A stretch of DNA of 64,000 nt from Vibrio genomosp. F10 str. ZF-129 (GTDB taxonomy: Bacteria; Pseudomonadota; Gammaproteobacteria; Enterobacterales; Vibrionaceae), in the NCBI RefSeq assembly GCF_000287055.2, contig NZ_AJYQ02000094.1, positions 1 through 64,000 on the forward strand. The letters are read 5' to 3'. Each line of letters starts with the position of its first letter. Positions within the stretch are counted from its first letter, which is position 1. The position numbers were made by a program, and so were the translations under genes. Shown here piece after piece: positions 10,625-19,640 of the stretch. The notes under the pieces were generated by a model. It saw only the letters and a program-made list of their open reading frames with translations, did not search any database and was not told the DNA's origin.

Positions 10625-10699
10625 CTTAATCGAGTAACATCACTTTAGCCGTCTCTGTTTCCAGTTCAAGCTCTCACCAGTAATTAAAGGATTAGTGTA

Positions 10700-13012
10700 G
10701 TGCGATACTTTGTTCGATTTTCAGTTCTATTCGTGTGTTTCGTAGGGCCGCTTTCATGGGCGGATGAAGCGGCACGTATTGATAGTGATAAACAGCATGA
10801 ACGACCTAAAATCGCACTTGTCTTAGCGGGTGGAGGTGCGAAAGGTGCGGCTCACATTGGTGCATTAAAAGCGCTTGAAGAGCTTAGAATTCCTGTTGAT
10901 ATCATTACTGGCACCAGCATGGGGGCGTATGTCGGTGGGTTGTATGCTTCTGGAATGAGTGCCAATGAAATTGAGAGCTTAATTTATTCGGTTGATTGGA
11001 ATACGGGCTATCGAGATCGGGTTGATCGAAGCCAAAGACGTATCCGTGACAAAGAATATGAAGATCGTTATCAAATAAATACCGATCTTGGCCTACGTTG
11101 GGGGGAGCTTAAAGCGCCGAAAGGTGTGGTTCAAGGGCAAAATATGCTGCGTATTTTGCGAGAAACATCGGGTAACTTACCTAAGTTAGAGTCGTTCGAT
11201 GACCTTGTTATTCCTTACCGTTCGGTCGCGACTGACATTATCGATTTGAAGCCGGTTATCATTGGTGAGGGGTATCTGGTTGATGCGATGATGGCCAGCA
11301 TGTCTGTGCCTGGCGTTCTTCCTCCTTATGAAATTGATGGTAAGTTGCTGGTGGATGGCGGTGTGACCAATAACATGCCTGTTGATGTAGCTAGAGAGCT
11401 TGGCGGCGATATTGTGATCGCCATTGATATTAGCAGTGACTATTTAAATGAAGAGGATTTCAGTTCATTTTTAACCGTGGCAGATCAACTCTCAAATTAC
11501 TTAGTACGACGGAGTACTCTTTCTCAGCAAAAAACGTTGACCGATAAAGACATCCTTCTTCAGCCTGACGTGGGTAAAATGCAAACAACGGAATTTGATA
11601 AAATGCCGGGCGCGTACAAAGAGGGATATAAAGCGGCGATGGAGAAATCGTCAATGCTGTCCCACCTAGCCTTATCAAGCAGCGAATATCAAGCCTACAT
11701 CGAAAAGAAACAAACAGCGCGTAAAAAATTACCGTATGGAGATGAAATTTCTGTCGAGCACATCGTCATCAACAATAATACCCATTACAGCGATGAGCTA
11801 TTGCGTTCGCGCCTTGGTTTAGAAGAAGGAAAAGCGTTAAGTACGGAAGAACTTGAGCAGAGTGTTCAAGACCTTTACGCGTTAGATCGGTTTGAATTGA
11901 TTACTTATCAATACGAAAAAGATGAATTCGGTAACGATCTATTGGTGATGGATGTCAATTCGAAAAGTTGGGGGCCAAATTACGTTAATTTTCGCTTTTT
12001 CTTAGAGGATGACTTCACTACCGATAGCCAGTATTCCTTAGGGGTGTCGAGTAACTTTACCAATCTTAACTCTGATGGAGCAGAACTGTTGCTCAACCTT
12101 GAAATGGGTACGGATAAACTGATAGGCGCTGAACTGTATTCGCCGTTTATGTCTAGCCAGCGAGTCTTTACAACGTTAGGGGGGAGTTACAGCAACGACA
12201 AGCGTAATATGCCAAGCAATGGGATTAATAATCCAACGTTAAGCGCATCCGAAAACTACCTGCCCGTAACTTATCGGGAATGGACAGGAGAGCTGGCTAT
12301 CGGGTATCAAGAAGCCTTGTGGCGAGAGCTTAAGTTAGGCTTACGCTACATACAAGGCTATGCCGAATTATCAACCTTGCCGTCATGCGGTGATTTTAGC
12401 TTTACCCGCCAAGGTGTTTTTACGGGTTATCGCTATGATACGTTAGATGATTTTAGTCTGCCTCGCTCTGGTATCTATGCGGATATTGAGTATTGGATCT
12501 CGCAAGATGAAGTAAGAGGGCAAGAGCGGTGTTTTGCTAGTTCTGCTAACCACGCAGAAGATACTGTTGACGAAATTCGTGCAAAATTCATAGGGGCTTA
12601 TACCTATGATCGTCATACTTTAGTCGCGAATATGGATCTGGGGTTAACCAAGAGTCAAAATATGGTGTTGCCTGTCGATCCGAAAGAAATTGGAGGCTTT
12701 CTCAAGCTGTCTGGCATCCCAAGAGACAGTTTGATTGGGCAAAATATCGCTTTCACCAGTTTAGTCTATCGATATCGTTGGTTTGATAATGATTTTGGTT
12801 TGTTTAGCTCTCCATTTTATGTGGGTAGCTCCATTGAGTATGGTGGGGTATGGTCTGATCCTAATATTAAGATTCAAGATGCGCCGTTGTATCAAGCGGC
12901 TTCTGTCTTTGTTGGCGTTGACTCCCCCATTGGACCTATTATGTTTGGTTATGGGTTCACAGAAGAACAATTCAATTCCGTATATTTAATTATTGGAACC
13001 ACATTTAAGTAG
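10700..13012 (+). CDS. Patatin-like phospholipase with POTRA and outer-membrane barrel (type Vd autotransporter)
   Basis: A secreted lipase fused to its own outer-membrane transporter, the PlpD type. Start GTG 10700, with AAAGGA about ten bases upstream. In order: a signal peptide (1-21, cleavage probably after SWA); a patatin domain (about 37-320) with oxyanion loop GGGAKG (44-49), nucleophile S73 in GTSMG and D219 in DGG, so the Ser-Asp dyad is complete; one POTRA-like module (about 350-428); and a surface-antigen barrel (about 430-770) of alternating strands whose end (IIGTTFK) is close to an outer-membrane insertion signal. PlpD has 728 residues and the same order. Hydrolysis of phospholipids or lysophospholipids is inferred from the family; the substrate is unknown. 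It is 75 bases after mrcB and could be co-transcribed. I see no terminator after it. Confidence 0.88.
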   Translation: MRYFVRFSVLFVCFVGPLSWADEAARIDSDKQHERPKIALVLAGGGAKGAAHIGALKALEELRIPVDIITGTSMGAYVGGLYASGMSANEIESLIYSVDWNTGYRDRVDRSQRRIRDKEYEDRYQINTDLGLRWGELKAPKGVVQGQNMLRILRETSGNLPKLESFDDLVIPYRSVATDIIDLKPVIIGEGYLVDAMMASMSVPGVLPPYEIDGKLLVDGGVTNNMPVDVARELGGDIVIAIDISSDYLNEEDFSSFLTVADQLSNYLVRRSTLSQQKTLTDKDILLQPDVGKMQTTEFDKMPGAYKEGYKAAMEKSSMLSHLALSSSEYQAYIEKKQTARKKLPYGDEISVEHIVINNNTHYSDELLRSRLGLEEGKALSTEELEQSVQDLYALDRFELITYQYEKDEFGNDLLVMDVNSKSWGPNYVNFRFFLEDDFTTDSQYSLGVSSNFTNLNSDGAELLLNLEMGTDKLIGAELYSPFMSSQRVFTTLGGSYSNDKRNMPSNGINNPTLSASENYLPVTYREWTGELAIGYQEALWRELKLGLRYIQGYAELSTLPSCGDFSFTRQGVFTGYRYDTLDDFSLPRSGIYADIEYWISQDEVRGQERCFASSANHAEDTVDEIRAKFIGAYTYDRHTLVANMDLGLTKSQNMVLPVDPKEIGGFLKLSGIPRDSLIGQNIAFTSLVYRYRWFDNDFGLFSSPFYVGSSIEYGGVWSDPNIKIQDAPLYQAASVFVGVDSPIGPIMFGYGFTEEQFNSVYLIIGTTFK

Positions 13013-13127
13013 CAAATATGCGAAGTTAATTTCTTAAAATCGTCCAACTTTAGTCTTAACTTGCTATGTTGGTCAAAATGATAAGATTTTAATTTTAAGT
13101 TAAATTTGCTATTCTACCGCCCACAGT

Positions 13128-13211
13128 TTGGCCTCTCTGGCGCTGCTTGTTTATCTTCTACATCATCATTATGTACATAGATAAACAGCTGAATTGGCAA
13201 TGGAGAGCCAA
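13128..13211 (+). promoter_or_regulatory. Long leader hairpin upstream of acnB
   Basis: The acnB 5' region can fold into one extended hairpin. The outer arms are TTGG(C)CTCTC at 13128-13137 and GAGAGCCAA at 13203-13211. The middle arms are TGTTTATCT at 13148-13156 and AGATAAACA at 13179-13187, and the tip arms are TACAT at 13159-13163 and ATGTA at 13171-13175. A TATTCT at 13110 could be the -10 box, placing the transcript start only a few bases before the stem. The structure is seen; a regulatory role is inferred. Confidence 0.6.
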
Positions 13212-13277
13212 GTTTCCAAGGATGTTCACTCCATCATCGATCTAAATAGATAAGTGATAATAAATGGAGGAACCGCA

Positions 13278-13361
13278 ATGAGAGGAAAAAAGTCGTGCTT
13301 GAAGCCTACCGTAAACACGTCGCAGAGCGTGCTGCCGAAGGAGTTGTTCCTAGACCATTAA
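13278..13361 (+). CDS. Possible upstream ORF overlapping the acnB start
   Basis: An ATG at 13278 is preceded by a textbook GGAGG seven bases upstream and opens a 27-codon frame (beginning [10 protein letters not shown]) that overlaps the acnB start at 13295 in another frame and stops at 13361. The acnB GTG has its own weaker GAGG nine bases upstream, inside this ORF. The peptide resembles nothing I know. It may be a translated regulator of acnB, or the strong site may simply serve acnB imperfectly. Confidence 0.35.
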   Translation: MRGKKSCLKPTVNTSQSVLPKELFLDH

Positions 13362-15883
13362 ATGCCGAACAGGTTGCTGGCCTAGTTGAACTTCTTAAAA
13401 ATCCGCCCCAAGGTGAAGAAGAGTTCATTCTTGACCTATTAGAAAACAGAATTCCCCCAGGCGTTGATGAAGCCGCTTATGTAAAAGCTGGTTTTCTAAC
13501 CGCCGTAACAAAAGGCGAAGTCGAATCCCCTGTAGTAAGCCGAGCAAAAGCGGCTGAGCTCCTTGGTACAATGCAAGGTGGCTATAACATCGAATCGTTA
13601 GTGTCCCTTCTTGACGATGCAGAGTTGGCACCTATCGCGGTTAAAGCCCTGTCTCACACTCTATTGATGTTCGACGCGTTCTACGATGTAGAAGAAAAAG
13701 CGCAAGCAGGTAATGCATCTGCGCAGCAAGTGCTTCAATCTTGGGCTGATGCTGAATGGTTTACAGCTAAAGACAAAGTAGCGGAAAAAATCACCGTTAA
13801 AGTATTCAAAGTCACTGGTGAAACCAACACCGATGACTTATCTCCAGCACCTGATGCTTGGTCTCGCCCTGATATCCCAGTGCATGCAAAAGCAATGTTA
13901 AAAATGGAACGCGAAGGCATCACTCCTGACGAACAAGGCAGTGTTGGCCCAATCAAGCAAATCGAAGAACTTCAGAAAGATGGTATTCCACTGGCTTATG
14001 TAGGTGATGTTGTTGGTACGGGTTCGTCTCGTAAGTCTGCAACCAACTCTGTGCTGTGGTTTATGGGTGAAGACATCCCTTACGTACCAAATAAGCGCAC
14101 TGGTGGTGTTTGTTTAGGCGGTAAGATTGCGCCTATCTTCTACAACACAATGGAAGATTCAGGTGCACTGCCGATTGAATTGAATGTACAAGACATGAAT
14201 ATGGGTGATGTGATTGATATCTTCCCTTATGAAGGCGTTGTGCGTAAAGACGGTGCAGAGATTTCTAGCTTTGAGCTTGGCAAGGTACTGTTAGATGAAG
14301 TTCGTGCTGGTGGTCGTATTCCACTGATTATCGGTCGTGGTCTAACGAGCCGTGCTCGTACTTCTCTTGGTCTTGAAGAGACAGATCTGTTTGCTAAACC
14401 GATTGATCCTTCTGCTTCTGATAAAGGCTACACATTAGCTCAGAAGATGGTGGGTAAAGCATGTGGCGTTGAAGGTGTGCGTGCAGGTCAATACTGCGAA
14501 CCTAAGATGACGACGGTCGGATCTCAAGATACAACCGGCCCTATGACGCGTGATGAGCTAAAAGATCTGGCTTGTCTTGGTTTCTCTGCAGACCTTGTTA
14601 TGCAGTCTTTCTGTCATACCTCTGCATACCCTAAACCGGTCGATGTAAACACTCACCATACGCTTCCTGATTTCATCATGAACCGTGCTGGTGTATCGTT
14701 ACGTCCGGGTGATGGTGTTATTCACTCGTGGCTAAACCGTATGCTTCTTCCTGATACCGTAGGTACAGGTGGTGACTCGCATACCCGTTTCCCTCTTGGT
14801 ATTTCATTCCCAGCAGGCTCTGGCCTTGTTGCCTTTGCGGCAGCAACGGGTGTTATGCCACTTGATATGCCTGAATCAATTTTGGTTCGCTTTAAAGGTG
14901 AAATGCAACCGGGCATTACACTGCGTGATCTCGTACATGCGATCCCATATTACGGCATCAAGCAAGGTCTATTGACGGTAGAAAAAGCGGGTAAAATCAA
15001 TGAATTCTCTGGTCGCGTACTAGAAATTGAAGGTGTTGAGCACTTATCTGTAGAGCAAGCGTTTGAGCTGTCAGATGCATCAGCGGAGCGTTCTGCGGCA
15101 GGTTGTACGGTTAAGCTTTCTCAGGAATCTATCGAAGAGTACTTAAACTCGAACATCACCATGCTTAAGTGGATGATCGCCGAAGGTTACGGTGACGTAC
15201 GCACGATTGAGCGCCGTATTAAGGCGATGCAAGAGTGGTTAGCTAACCCTGAATTGCTGACTGCGGATTCTGATGCTGAATATGCGCATGTTATCGAGAT
15301 TGACCTGGCTGAAATTGACCAACCAATCTTGTGTGCACCGAACGATCCTGATGATGCTCGTCTGCTGTCTGATGTTCAAGGCACAGAAATTCAAGAAGTG
15401 TTTATCGGATCGTGTATGACGAACATCGGTCACTTCCGAGCGGCGGGTAAGATGCTAGAAGAGTTTAATGGCTCTTTGAATACCCGTTTATGGGTTGCAC
15501 CACCAACGAAGATGGACAAAGATCAACTGACTGAAGAAGGCTACTATGGCATCTTCGGCCGAGCTGGGGTTCGTATTGAAACTCCGGGTTGTTCACTGTG
15601 TATGGGTAACCAGGCACGTGTTGCAGACAAGTCTACAGTGATGTCTACATCAACGCGTAACTTCCCTAACCGTTTAGGTAATGGCGCTAATGTTTACCTT
15701 GCTTCGGCAGAGCTTTCAGCGGTTGGTGCGATTCTTGGTCGTATCCCAACAAAAGAAGAGTACTTAGAGTTCGCTCAGAAGATCGATGCCACAGCGGCAG
15801 ACACTTATCGCTACTTGAACTTCCATAAAATGGGTCAGTACACTGAAAAAGCAGACACGGTTATTTTCCAAGAGCCTGCTTAA
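13295..15883 (+). CDS. acnB: Aconitate hydratase B (bifunctional with 2-methylisocitrate dehydratase)
   Basis: The main TCA-cycle aconitase, carrying a 4Fe-4S cluster. GTG at 13295 gives [16 protein letters not shown], which aligns residue for residue with E. coli AcnB ([16 protein letters not shown]). The 862 residues contain the N-terminal HEAT-like domain, the swivelling domain with [13 protein letters not shown], and the core with [38 protein letters not shown] and the cluster-ligand region [12 protein letters not shown]. The cluster cysteines are present. In E. coli the apo-protein binds mRNA, so an iron-responsive role for the structured leader is conceivable but unproven. It is followed by a strong terminator and by yacL, its usual neighbour. 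Confidence 0.98.
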   Translation: MLEAYRKHVAERAAEGVVPRPLNAEQVAGLVELLKNPPQGEEEFILDLLENRIPPGVDEAAYVKAGFLTAVTKGEVESPVVSRAKAAELLGTMQGGYNIESLVSLLDDAELAPIAVKALSHTLLMFDAFYDVEEKAQAGNASAQQVLQSWADAEWFTAKDKVAEKITVKVFKVTGETNTDDLSPAPDAWSRPDIPVHAKAMLKMEREGITPDEQGSVGPIKQIEELQKDGIPLAYVGDVVGTGSSRKSATNSVLWFMGEDIPYVPNKRTGGVCLGGKIAPIFYNTMEDSGALPIELNVQDMNMGDVIDIFPYEGVVRKDGAEISSFELGKVLLDEVRAGGRIPLIIGRGLTSRARTSLGLEETDLFAKPIDPSASDKGYTLAQKMVGKACGVEGVRAGQYCEPKMTTVGSQDTTGPMTRDELKDLACLGFSADLVMQSFCHTSAYPKPVDVNTHHTLPDFIMNRAGVSLRPGDGVIHSWLNRMLLPDTVGTGGDSHTRFPLGISFPAGSGLVAFAAATGVMPLDMPESILVRFKGEMQPGITLRDLVHAIPYYGIKQGLLTVEKAGKINEFSGRVLEIEGVEHLSVEQAFELSDASAERSAAGCTVKLSQESIEEYLNSNITMLKWMIAEGYGDVRTIERRIKAMQEWLANPELLTADSDAEYAHVIEIDLAEIDQPILCAPNDPDDARLLSDVQGTEIQEVFIGSCMTNIGHFRAAGKMLEEFNGSLNTRLWVAPPTKMDKDQLTEEGYYGIFGRAGVRIETPGCSLCMGNQARVADKSTVMSTSTRNFPNRLGNGANVYLASAELSAVGAILGRIPTKEEYLEFAQKIDATAADTYRYLNFHKMGQYTEKADTVIFQEPA

Positions 15884-15934
15884 TGCTCATTGATAAGCGT
15901 GATTAATTAACGCTTATTTATTCATGATACATTC

Positions 15935-15966
15935 AAAGCACTTACGAATTTCGTAAGTGCTTTTTT
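15935..15966 (+). terminator. acnB terminator
   Basis: A 13-bp inverted repeat (AAAGCACTTACGA with TCGTAAGTGCTTT) with a 3-base loop is followed by six T residues, 51 bases after the acnB stop. Confidence 0.93.
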
Positions 15967-16076
15967 ATTATCAGAAACATTCTTTTTATGGCTCACAATA
16001 TGATAGCCCTAGAGAGTTTCCCATTCTCTCTATATACTCTGCGCCATTCTTAGCCCACTAATTTATCGGAGTTTGT

Positions 16077-16445
16077 ATGGAATTTGAGTTCACACGCAAT
16101 ACATTAATGGGTGAGTACTATGTTAAGTGCAGTATGGGGCATGAAATAGTCGGTCGTTGGTTACAAGATGAGATTGGCCGTTCGCGAGAAAAAATAGAAA
16201 ACGTTGAGCAGCTAATTGCGCAATCTAAAGCATTACCCTCCAAAGAACATAAGTTACTTGGCCATGAGATCTCTATGACCATTTTAGCGGACGAAGTGCT
16301 CATTCAAGAAAATGTTTTAAGTCATGGGGATGAATTGGACGAAGAGAGTGAATATCACTTTTATAATAGTGAAAGTACTGCGGGATGTGGTATCGATGAT
16401 TTCGAGATCTTAATTGAGCGTTGGATTGATTTTTTGGGTTTTTAA
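16077..16445 (+). CDS. yacL: UPF0231 family protein YacL
   Basis: A small cytoplasmic protein of the YacL/UPF0231 family, conserved in enterobacteria and vibrios next to acnB; the function is unknown. The 122 residues are the normal length. It begins MEFEFTRNTLMGEYYVKCSMGHE, is strongly acidic (EELDEESEYHF-like stretch around 82-93) and ends ERWIDFLGF. ATG 16077 is preceded by CGGAG at good spacing. It has its own terminator after acnB upstream, so it probably has its own promoter in the 110-base gap. Confidence 0.9.
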   Translation: MEFEFTRNTLMGEYYVKCSMGHEIVGRWLQDEIGRSREKIENVEQLIAQSKALPSKEHKLLGHEISMTILADEVLIQENVLSHGDELDEESEYHFYNSESTAGCGIDDFEILIERWIDFLGF

Positions 16446-16473
16446 GCATCAGAATGAAACGAATTCTGGCATT

Positions 16474-16490
16474 TGCACCGTAGTGGTGAA
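16474..16490 (+). promoter_or_regulatory. NtrC binding site 1 upstream of glnK
   Basis: TGCACC-N5-GGTGAA at 16474-16490 fits the NtrC consensus TGCACC-N5-GGTGCA with one mismatch. It is centred about 51 bp (five helical turns) from site 2 and about 120 bp before the sigma-54 promoter. Confidence 0.72.
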
Positions 16491-16516
16491 TTGATATGTT
16501 AATGCATTGTTATTGT

Positions 16517-16549
16517 GAAAATGGCGCACCAGTATGGTGCGCCATTTTT
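16517..16549 (+). terminator. yacL terminator that also contains NtrC site 2
   Basis: AAATGGCGCACCA and TGGTGCGCCATTT form a 13-bp stem with a 3-base loop, followed by a short T run, placed after yacL. The centre of the same palindrome, CGCACC-N5-GGTGCG at 16525-16541, matches the NtrC box. It therefore reads as a terminator in RNA and an activator site in DNA. Confidence 0.8.
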
Positions 16550-16602
16550 GGTTTAAAGACTCTAAATTGGATCTAGTGCTTTAAAAACAATGGGTTAAAT
16601 AG

Positions 16603-16619
16603 TTGGCACGTACTTTGGA
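16603..16619 (+). promoter_or_regulatory. Sigma-54 promoter of glnK-amtB
   Basis: TTGGCACG-TACT-TTGGA matches the -24/-12 consensus TTGGCACG-N4-TTGCA except G for C in the -12 element; the GG and -12 dinucleotides are exactly 12 bases apart. It lies about 50 bases before the glnK ATG, downstream of two NtrC boxes. Confidence 0.82.
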
Positions 16620-16650
16620 TTATAAGAATCAACAGTTAAAGGATTAATGA

Positions 16651-17004
<354 letters not shown>

Positions 17005-17031
17005 TGATCTCAAGGACTGGAGAGTAATATC

Positions 17032-18261
17032 ATGGATTTATTAACAACGGTAACAGAACTACGTTACGCACTGGACACTTTTTTCTTCCTCATTTCTGGC
17101 GCACTGGTTATGTGGATGGCAGCGGGTTTTGCAATGTTAGAAGCGGGTCTGGTTCGTTCAAAGAACACGACAGAAATTTTAACGAAGAACATTTGTTTGT
17201 ACGCCATTGCTTGTACGACGTTTTTAGTCGTTGGCTACAACATTATGTATGTAGATAACGGTGAAGGTGGTTGGTTACCTTCATTTGGTACGCTAATTGG
17301 TACTCAGGGTGAAGGCGCTGACCACTCTTTAGAATCGGATTTCTTCTTCCAAGTTGTATTCGTTGCAACGGCGATGTCAGTGGTATCTGGTGCCGTGGCT
17401 GAGCGCATGAAGCTTTGGTCTTTCCTCATCTTCTCTGTTGTATTAACGGCCTTTATCTATCCAATGGAAGGTTACTGGACATGGGGTGGTGGTTTCCTTT
17501 CTGAAGCAGGCTTTAGCGACTTCGCAGGTTCAGGTATTGTACATATGGCAGGTGCTGCTGCAGCACTAGCGGGTGTATTGTTACTGGGTGCTCGTAAAGG
17601 TAAGTACGGTAAAAAAGGTGAAATTTACCCAATTCAAGGTTCAAACTTACCACTGGCAACACTGGGTACGTTCATCCTTTGGTTTGGTTGGTTCGGCTTC
17701 AACGGTGGCTCACAACTGATGCTTTCCGATTTTGAAAATGCGACAGCAGTTGGTCAAATCTTCCTAAACACTAATGCTGCTGCTGCCGCTGGTGCCATTG
17801 CTGCCTTACTGGTGTGTAAGACGACATGGGGTAAAGCAGACTTGACGATGATCCTTAACGGTGCGTTAGCCGGTTTGGTAGCGATTACTGCTGACCCACT
17901 ATCTCCATCACCTTTATATTCAGTCGCGATTGGCTGTGTATCAGGTGCATTGGTTGTGTTTAGTATCATCGCATTAGACAAAATGAAGATTGACGATCCA
18001 GTTGGTGCTATTTCAGTACACGGTGTGTGTGGTTTCTTTGGCCTGATGGTTGTGCCACTGAGTAATGGTGATGCGACATTTGGTGCTCAACTGTTTGGCG
18101 CTGCCGTAATCTTTGCGTGGGTATTCGGTGCAAGCCTAGTGGTTTGGGGTGTGTTGAAAGCAACAATGGGTATTCGTGTTACTGAAGACGAAGAACTAGA
18201 AGGCATGGATATGCATGATTGTGGTGTTGGCGCTTACCCTGAATTTGTAACGGTAAAATAG
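17032..18261 (+). CDS. amtB: Ammonium transporter AmtB
   Basis: Trimeric inner-membrane ammonium channel. The 409 residues form about eleven membrane segments. Family signatures include the early segment MWMAAGFAMLEAGLVRSKNTTEIL, the WTWGGGFL and FAGSGIVHMAGA segment with the first pore histidine, NGALAGLVAITAD, and the second pore histidine in GAISVHGVCGFFG. No obvious signal peptide is present, unlike E. coli AmtB, and the N-terminus (MDLLTTVTELRYALDTFFFLISGALVMWMAAG) goes directly into the first helix. It is co-transcribed with glnK. A terminator follows 33 bases after the stop. Confidence 0.97.
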   Translation: MDLLTTVTELRYALDTFFFLISGALVMWMAAGFAMLEAGLVRSKNTTEILTKNICLYAIACTTFLVVGYNIMYVDNGEGGWLPSFGTLIGTQGEGADHSLESDFFFQVVFVATAMSVVSGAVAERMKLWSFLIFSVVLTAFIYPMEGYWTWGGGFLSEAGFSDFAGSGIVHMAGAAAALAGVLLLGARKGKYGKKGEIYPIQGSNLPLATLGTFILWFGWFGFNGGSQLMLSDFENATAVGQIFLNTNAAAAAGAIAALLVCKTTWGKADLTMILNGALAGLVAITADPLSPSPLYSVAIGCVSGALVVFSIIALDKMKIDDPVGAISVHGVCGFFGLMVVPLSNGDATFGAQLFGAAVIFAWVFGASLVVWGVLKATMGIRVTEDEELEGMDMHDCGVGAYPEFVTVK

Positions 18262-18294
18262 TTAACCTTAAATAATCGACTTATCGGTGAAGCG

Positions 18295-18324
18295 AAACCT
18301 GTCATTTGTTGGCAGGTTTTTTTT
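18295..18324 (+). terminator. glnK-amtB terminator
   Basis: AAACCTG and CAGGTTT pair around a short loop and are followed by eight T residues, shortly after amtB. Confidence 0.88.
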
Positions 18325-18490
18325 GTATCAAAGAAAAGCGCCTAATGTGACTTATCATCCATGTGGTTTTATATCATTAAATTTATGAAGAAAATGGTTA
18401 CAAAACAAGAGAGAAAAAACTTTTACGAATATCGGTTTTTTTTAACTAATATTATTGTAATAAATGTATTCATGCATATAATAATGCAAC

Positions 18491-18505
18491 TGATAAACAT
18501 TATCA
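18491..18505 (+). promoter_or_regulatory. Fur box upstream of fbpA
   Basis: TGATAAA-C-ATTATCA is a 7-1-7 palindrome that differs from the Fur consensus TGATAAT-N-ATTATCA at one base. It lies 24 bases before the fbpA ATG, in a very AT-rich spacer, so it would block transcription when iron is abundant. Confidence 0.82.
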
Positions 18506-18528
18506 TTACGATGTAAAGGATTGAACTA

Positions 18529-19542
18529 ATGAAAAAACTGCTTACTCTTTCTGCACTTGCTTGCAGCGTTCTAGCCCCAACAGCAATGGCCGCTGAAGAA
18601 GTTAACGTATACTCCTACCGTCAACCTTTCTTGGTTGAGCCAATGTTTAATGAGTTTACAAAAGAGACTGGAATCAAAGTAAACGTAAAGTTTGCTAAAA
18701 AAGGTCTGGCAGAAACACTAGCACGTGAAGGCGACCTAAGCCCTGCTGATGTGATTCTAACGGTTGATATTAGTCGTCTCGCTGAGTTAACGAATAAAGA
18801 CTTGGTTCAAGCGGTTGACAGCACAGTCTTAGAATCAAATATTCCAGCTCAGTATCAAGATGCTGAAAACGAATGGTTTGCACTAACAACTCGTACACGT
18901 TCAGTGTACTCATCTCGTGACCGTGTTGGTCGTTTAGGTGATGACTTTACTTACGCTGATCTAGCAAAACCTGAGTTTAAGGGTAAAATCTGTACTCGTA
19001 GTGGTAAGCACCCATACAATGTTTCTCTTGTTTCTTCAATGATTGCACACCACGGTGAAGCTGAAACGAAAGAATGGCTTGAAGGCGTGAAAGCAAACCT
19101 AGCGCGTAAGCCTCAAGGTAACGATCGCGCACAAGTGAAAGCGATTAAAGAAGGTTTATGTGATGTTGCACTTGGTAACAGTTACTACCTAGGTAAGATG
19201 GTTAATGATAAAGAGCAAAAAGCATGGGCTGACTCTGTTTACATTAACTTCCCGAACCAAAAAGCCGAAGGTACACATGTTAATATCTCTGGCATGGCGA
19301 TGGCTAAATTCTCACCAAATAAAGATAACGCTAAGAAACTAATGGAGTTTTTAAGTGGTGATAAAGCGCAAAGCATGTACGCTGAAGTGAACTATGAGTA
19401 CCCAGTGAAAGCGGGCGTTAAACGTTCTGAACTGGTAGCTTCTTGGGGCGATTTTAAGTCTGATGATGTTTCTTTGGACGATATTGCCACTTATCATTCA
19501 GCCGCAATTCGACTGTTAGATGAAGTCAAATTTGACCTTTGA
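18529..19542 (+). CDS. fbpA: Periplasmic Fe(III)-binding protein of an ABC importer
   Basis: Captures ferric iron in the periplasm for the FbpBC importer. The 337-residue protein has a signal peptide (1-21, cut after AMA), then the FbpA/FutA fold: EEVNVYSYRQPFLVEPMFNEF, VDISRLAEL, LTTRTRSVYSSRD, TRSGKHPYNVSLVSSMIAHHG and LGNSYYLGKM with the tyrosine pair that binds iron. It is the first gene of fbpABC and sits under a Fur box. A terminator-like hairpin right after it should make it more abundant than the membrane components, as usual for binding proteins. Confidence 0.93.
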   Translation: MKKLLTLSALACSVLAPTAMAAEEVNVYSYRQPFLVEPMFNEFTKETGIKVNVKFAKKGLAETLAREGDLSPADVILTVDISRLAELTNKDLVQAVDSTVLESNIPAQYQDAENEWFALTTRTRSVYSSRDRVGRLGDDFTYADLAKPEFKGKICTRSGKHPYNVSLVSSMIAHHGEAETKEWLEGVKANLARKPQGNDRAQVKAIKEGLCDVALGNSYYLGKMVNDKEQKAWADSVYINFPNQKAEGTHVNISGMAMAKFSPNKDNAKKLMEFLSGDKAQSMYAEVNYEYPVKAGVKRSELVASWGDFKSDDVSLDDIATYHSAAIRLLDEVKFDL

Positions 19543-19550
19543 TAAAGAGT

Positions 19551-19576
19551 AGGGGTATAAAGTACCCCTGTTTTTT
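19551..19576 (+). terminator. Attenuating terminator between fbpA and fbpB
   Basis: AGGGGTA and TACCCCT form a 7-bp stem around a 5-base loop, followed by a T-run, 8 bases after the fbpA stop. It probably reduces transcription of the downstream genes. Confidence 0.8.
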
Positions 19577-19640
19577 AAAAGGATATGAGATGTATTTGTA
19601 ATTGCGTTTATATTTCATACATCCTTGTTGTAGTTAGGCA

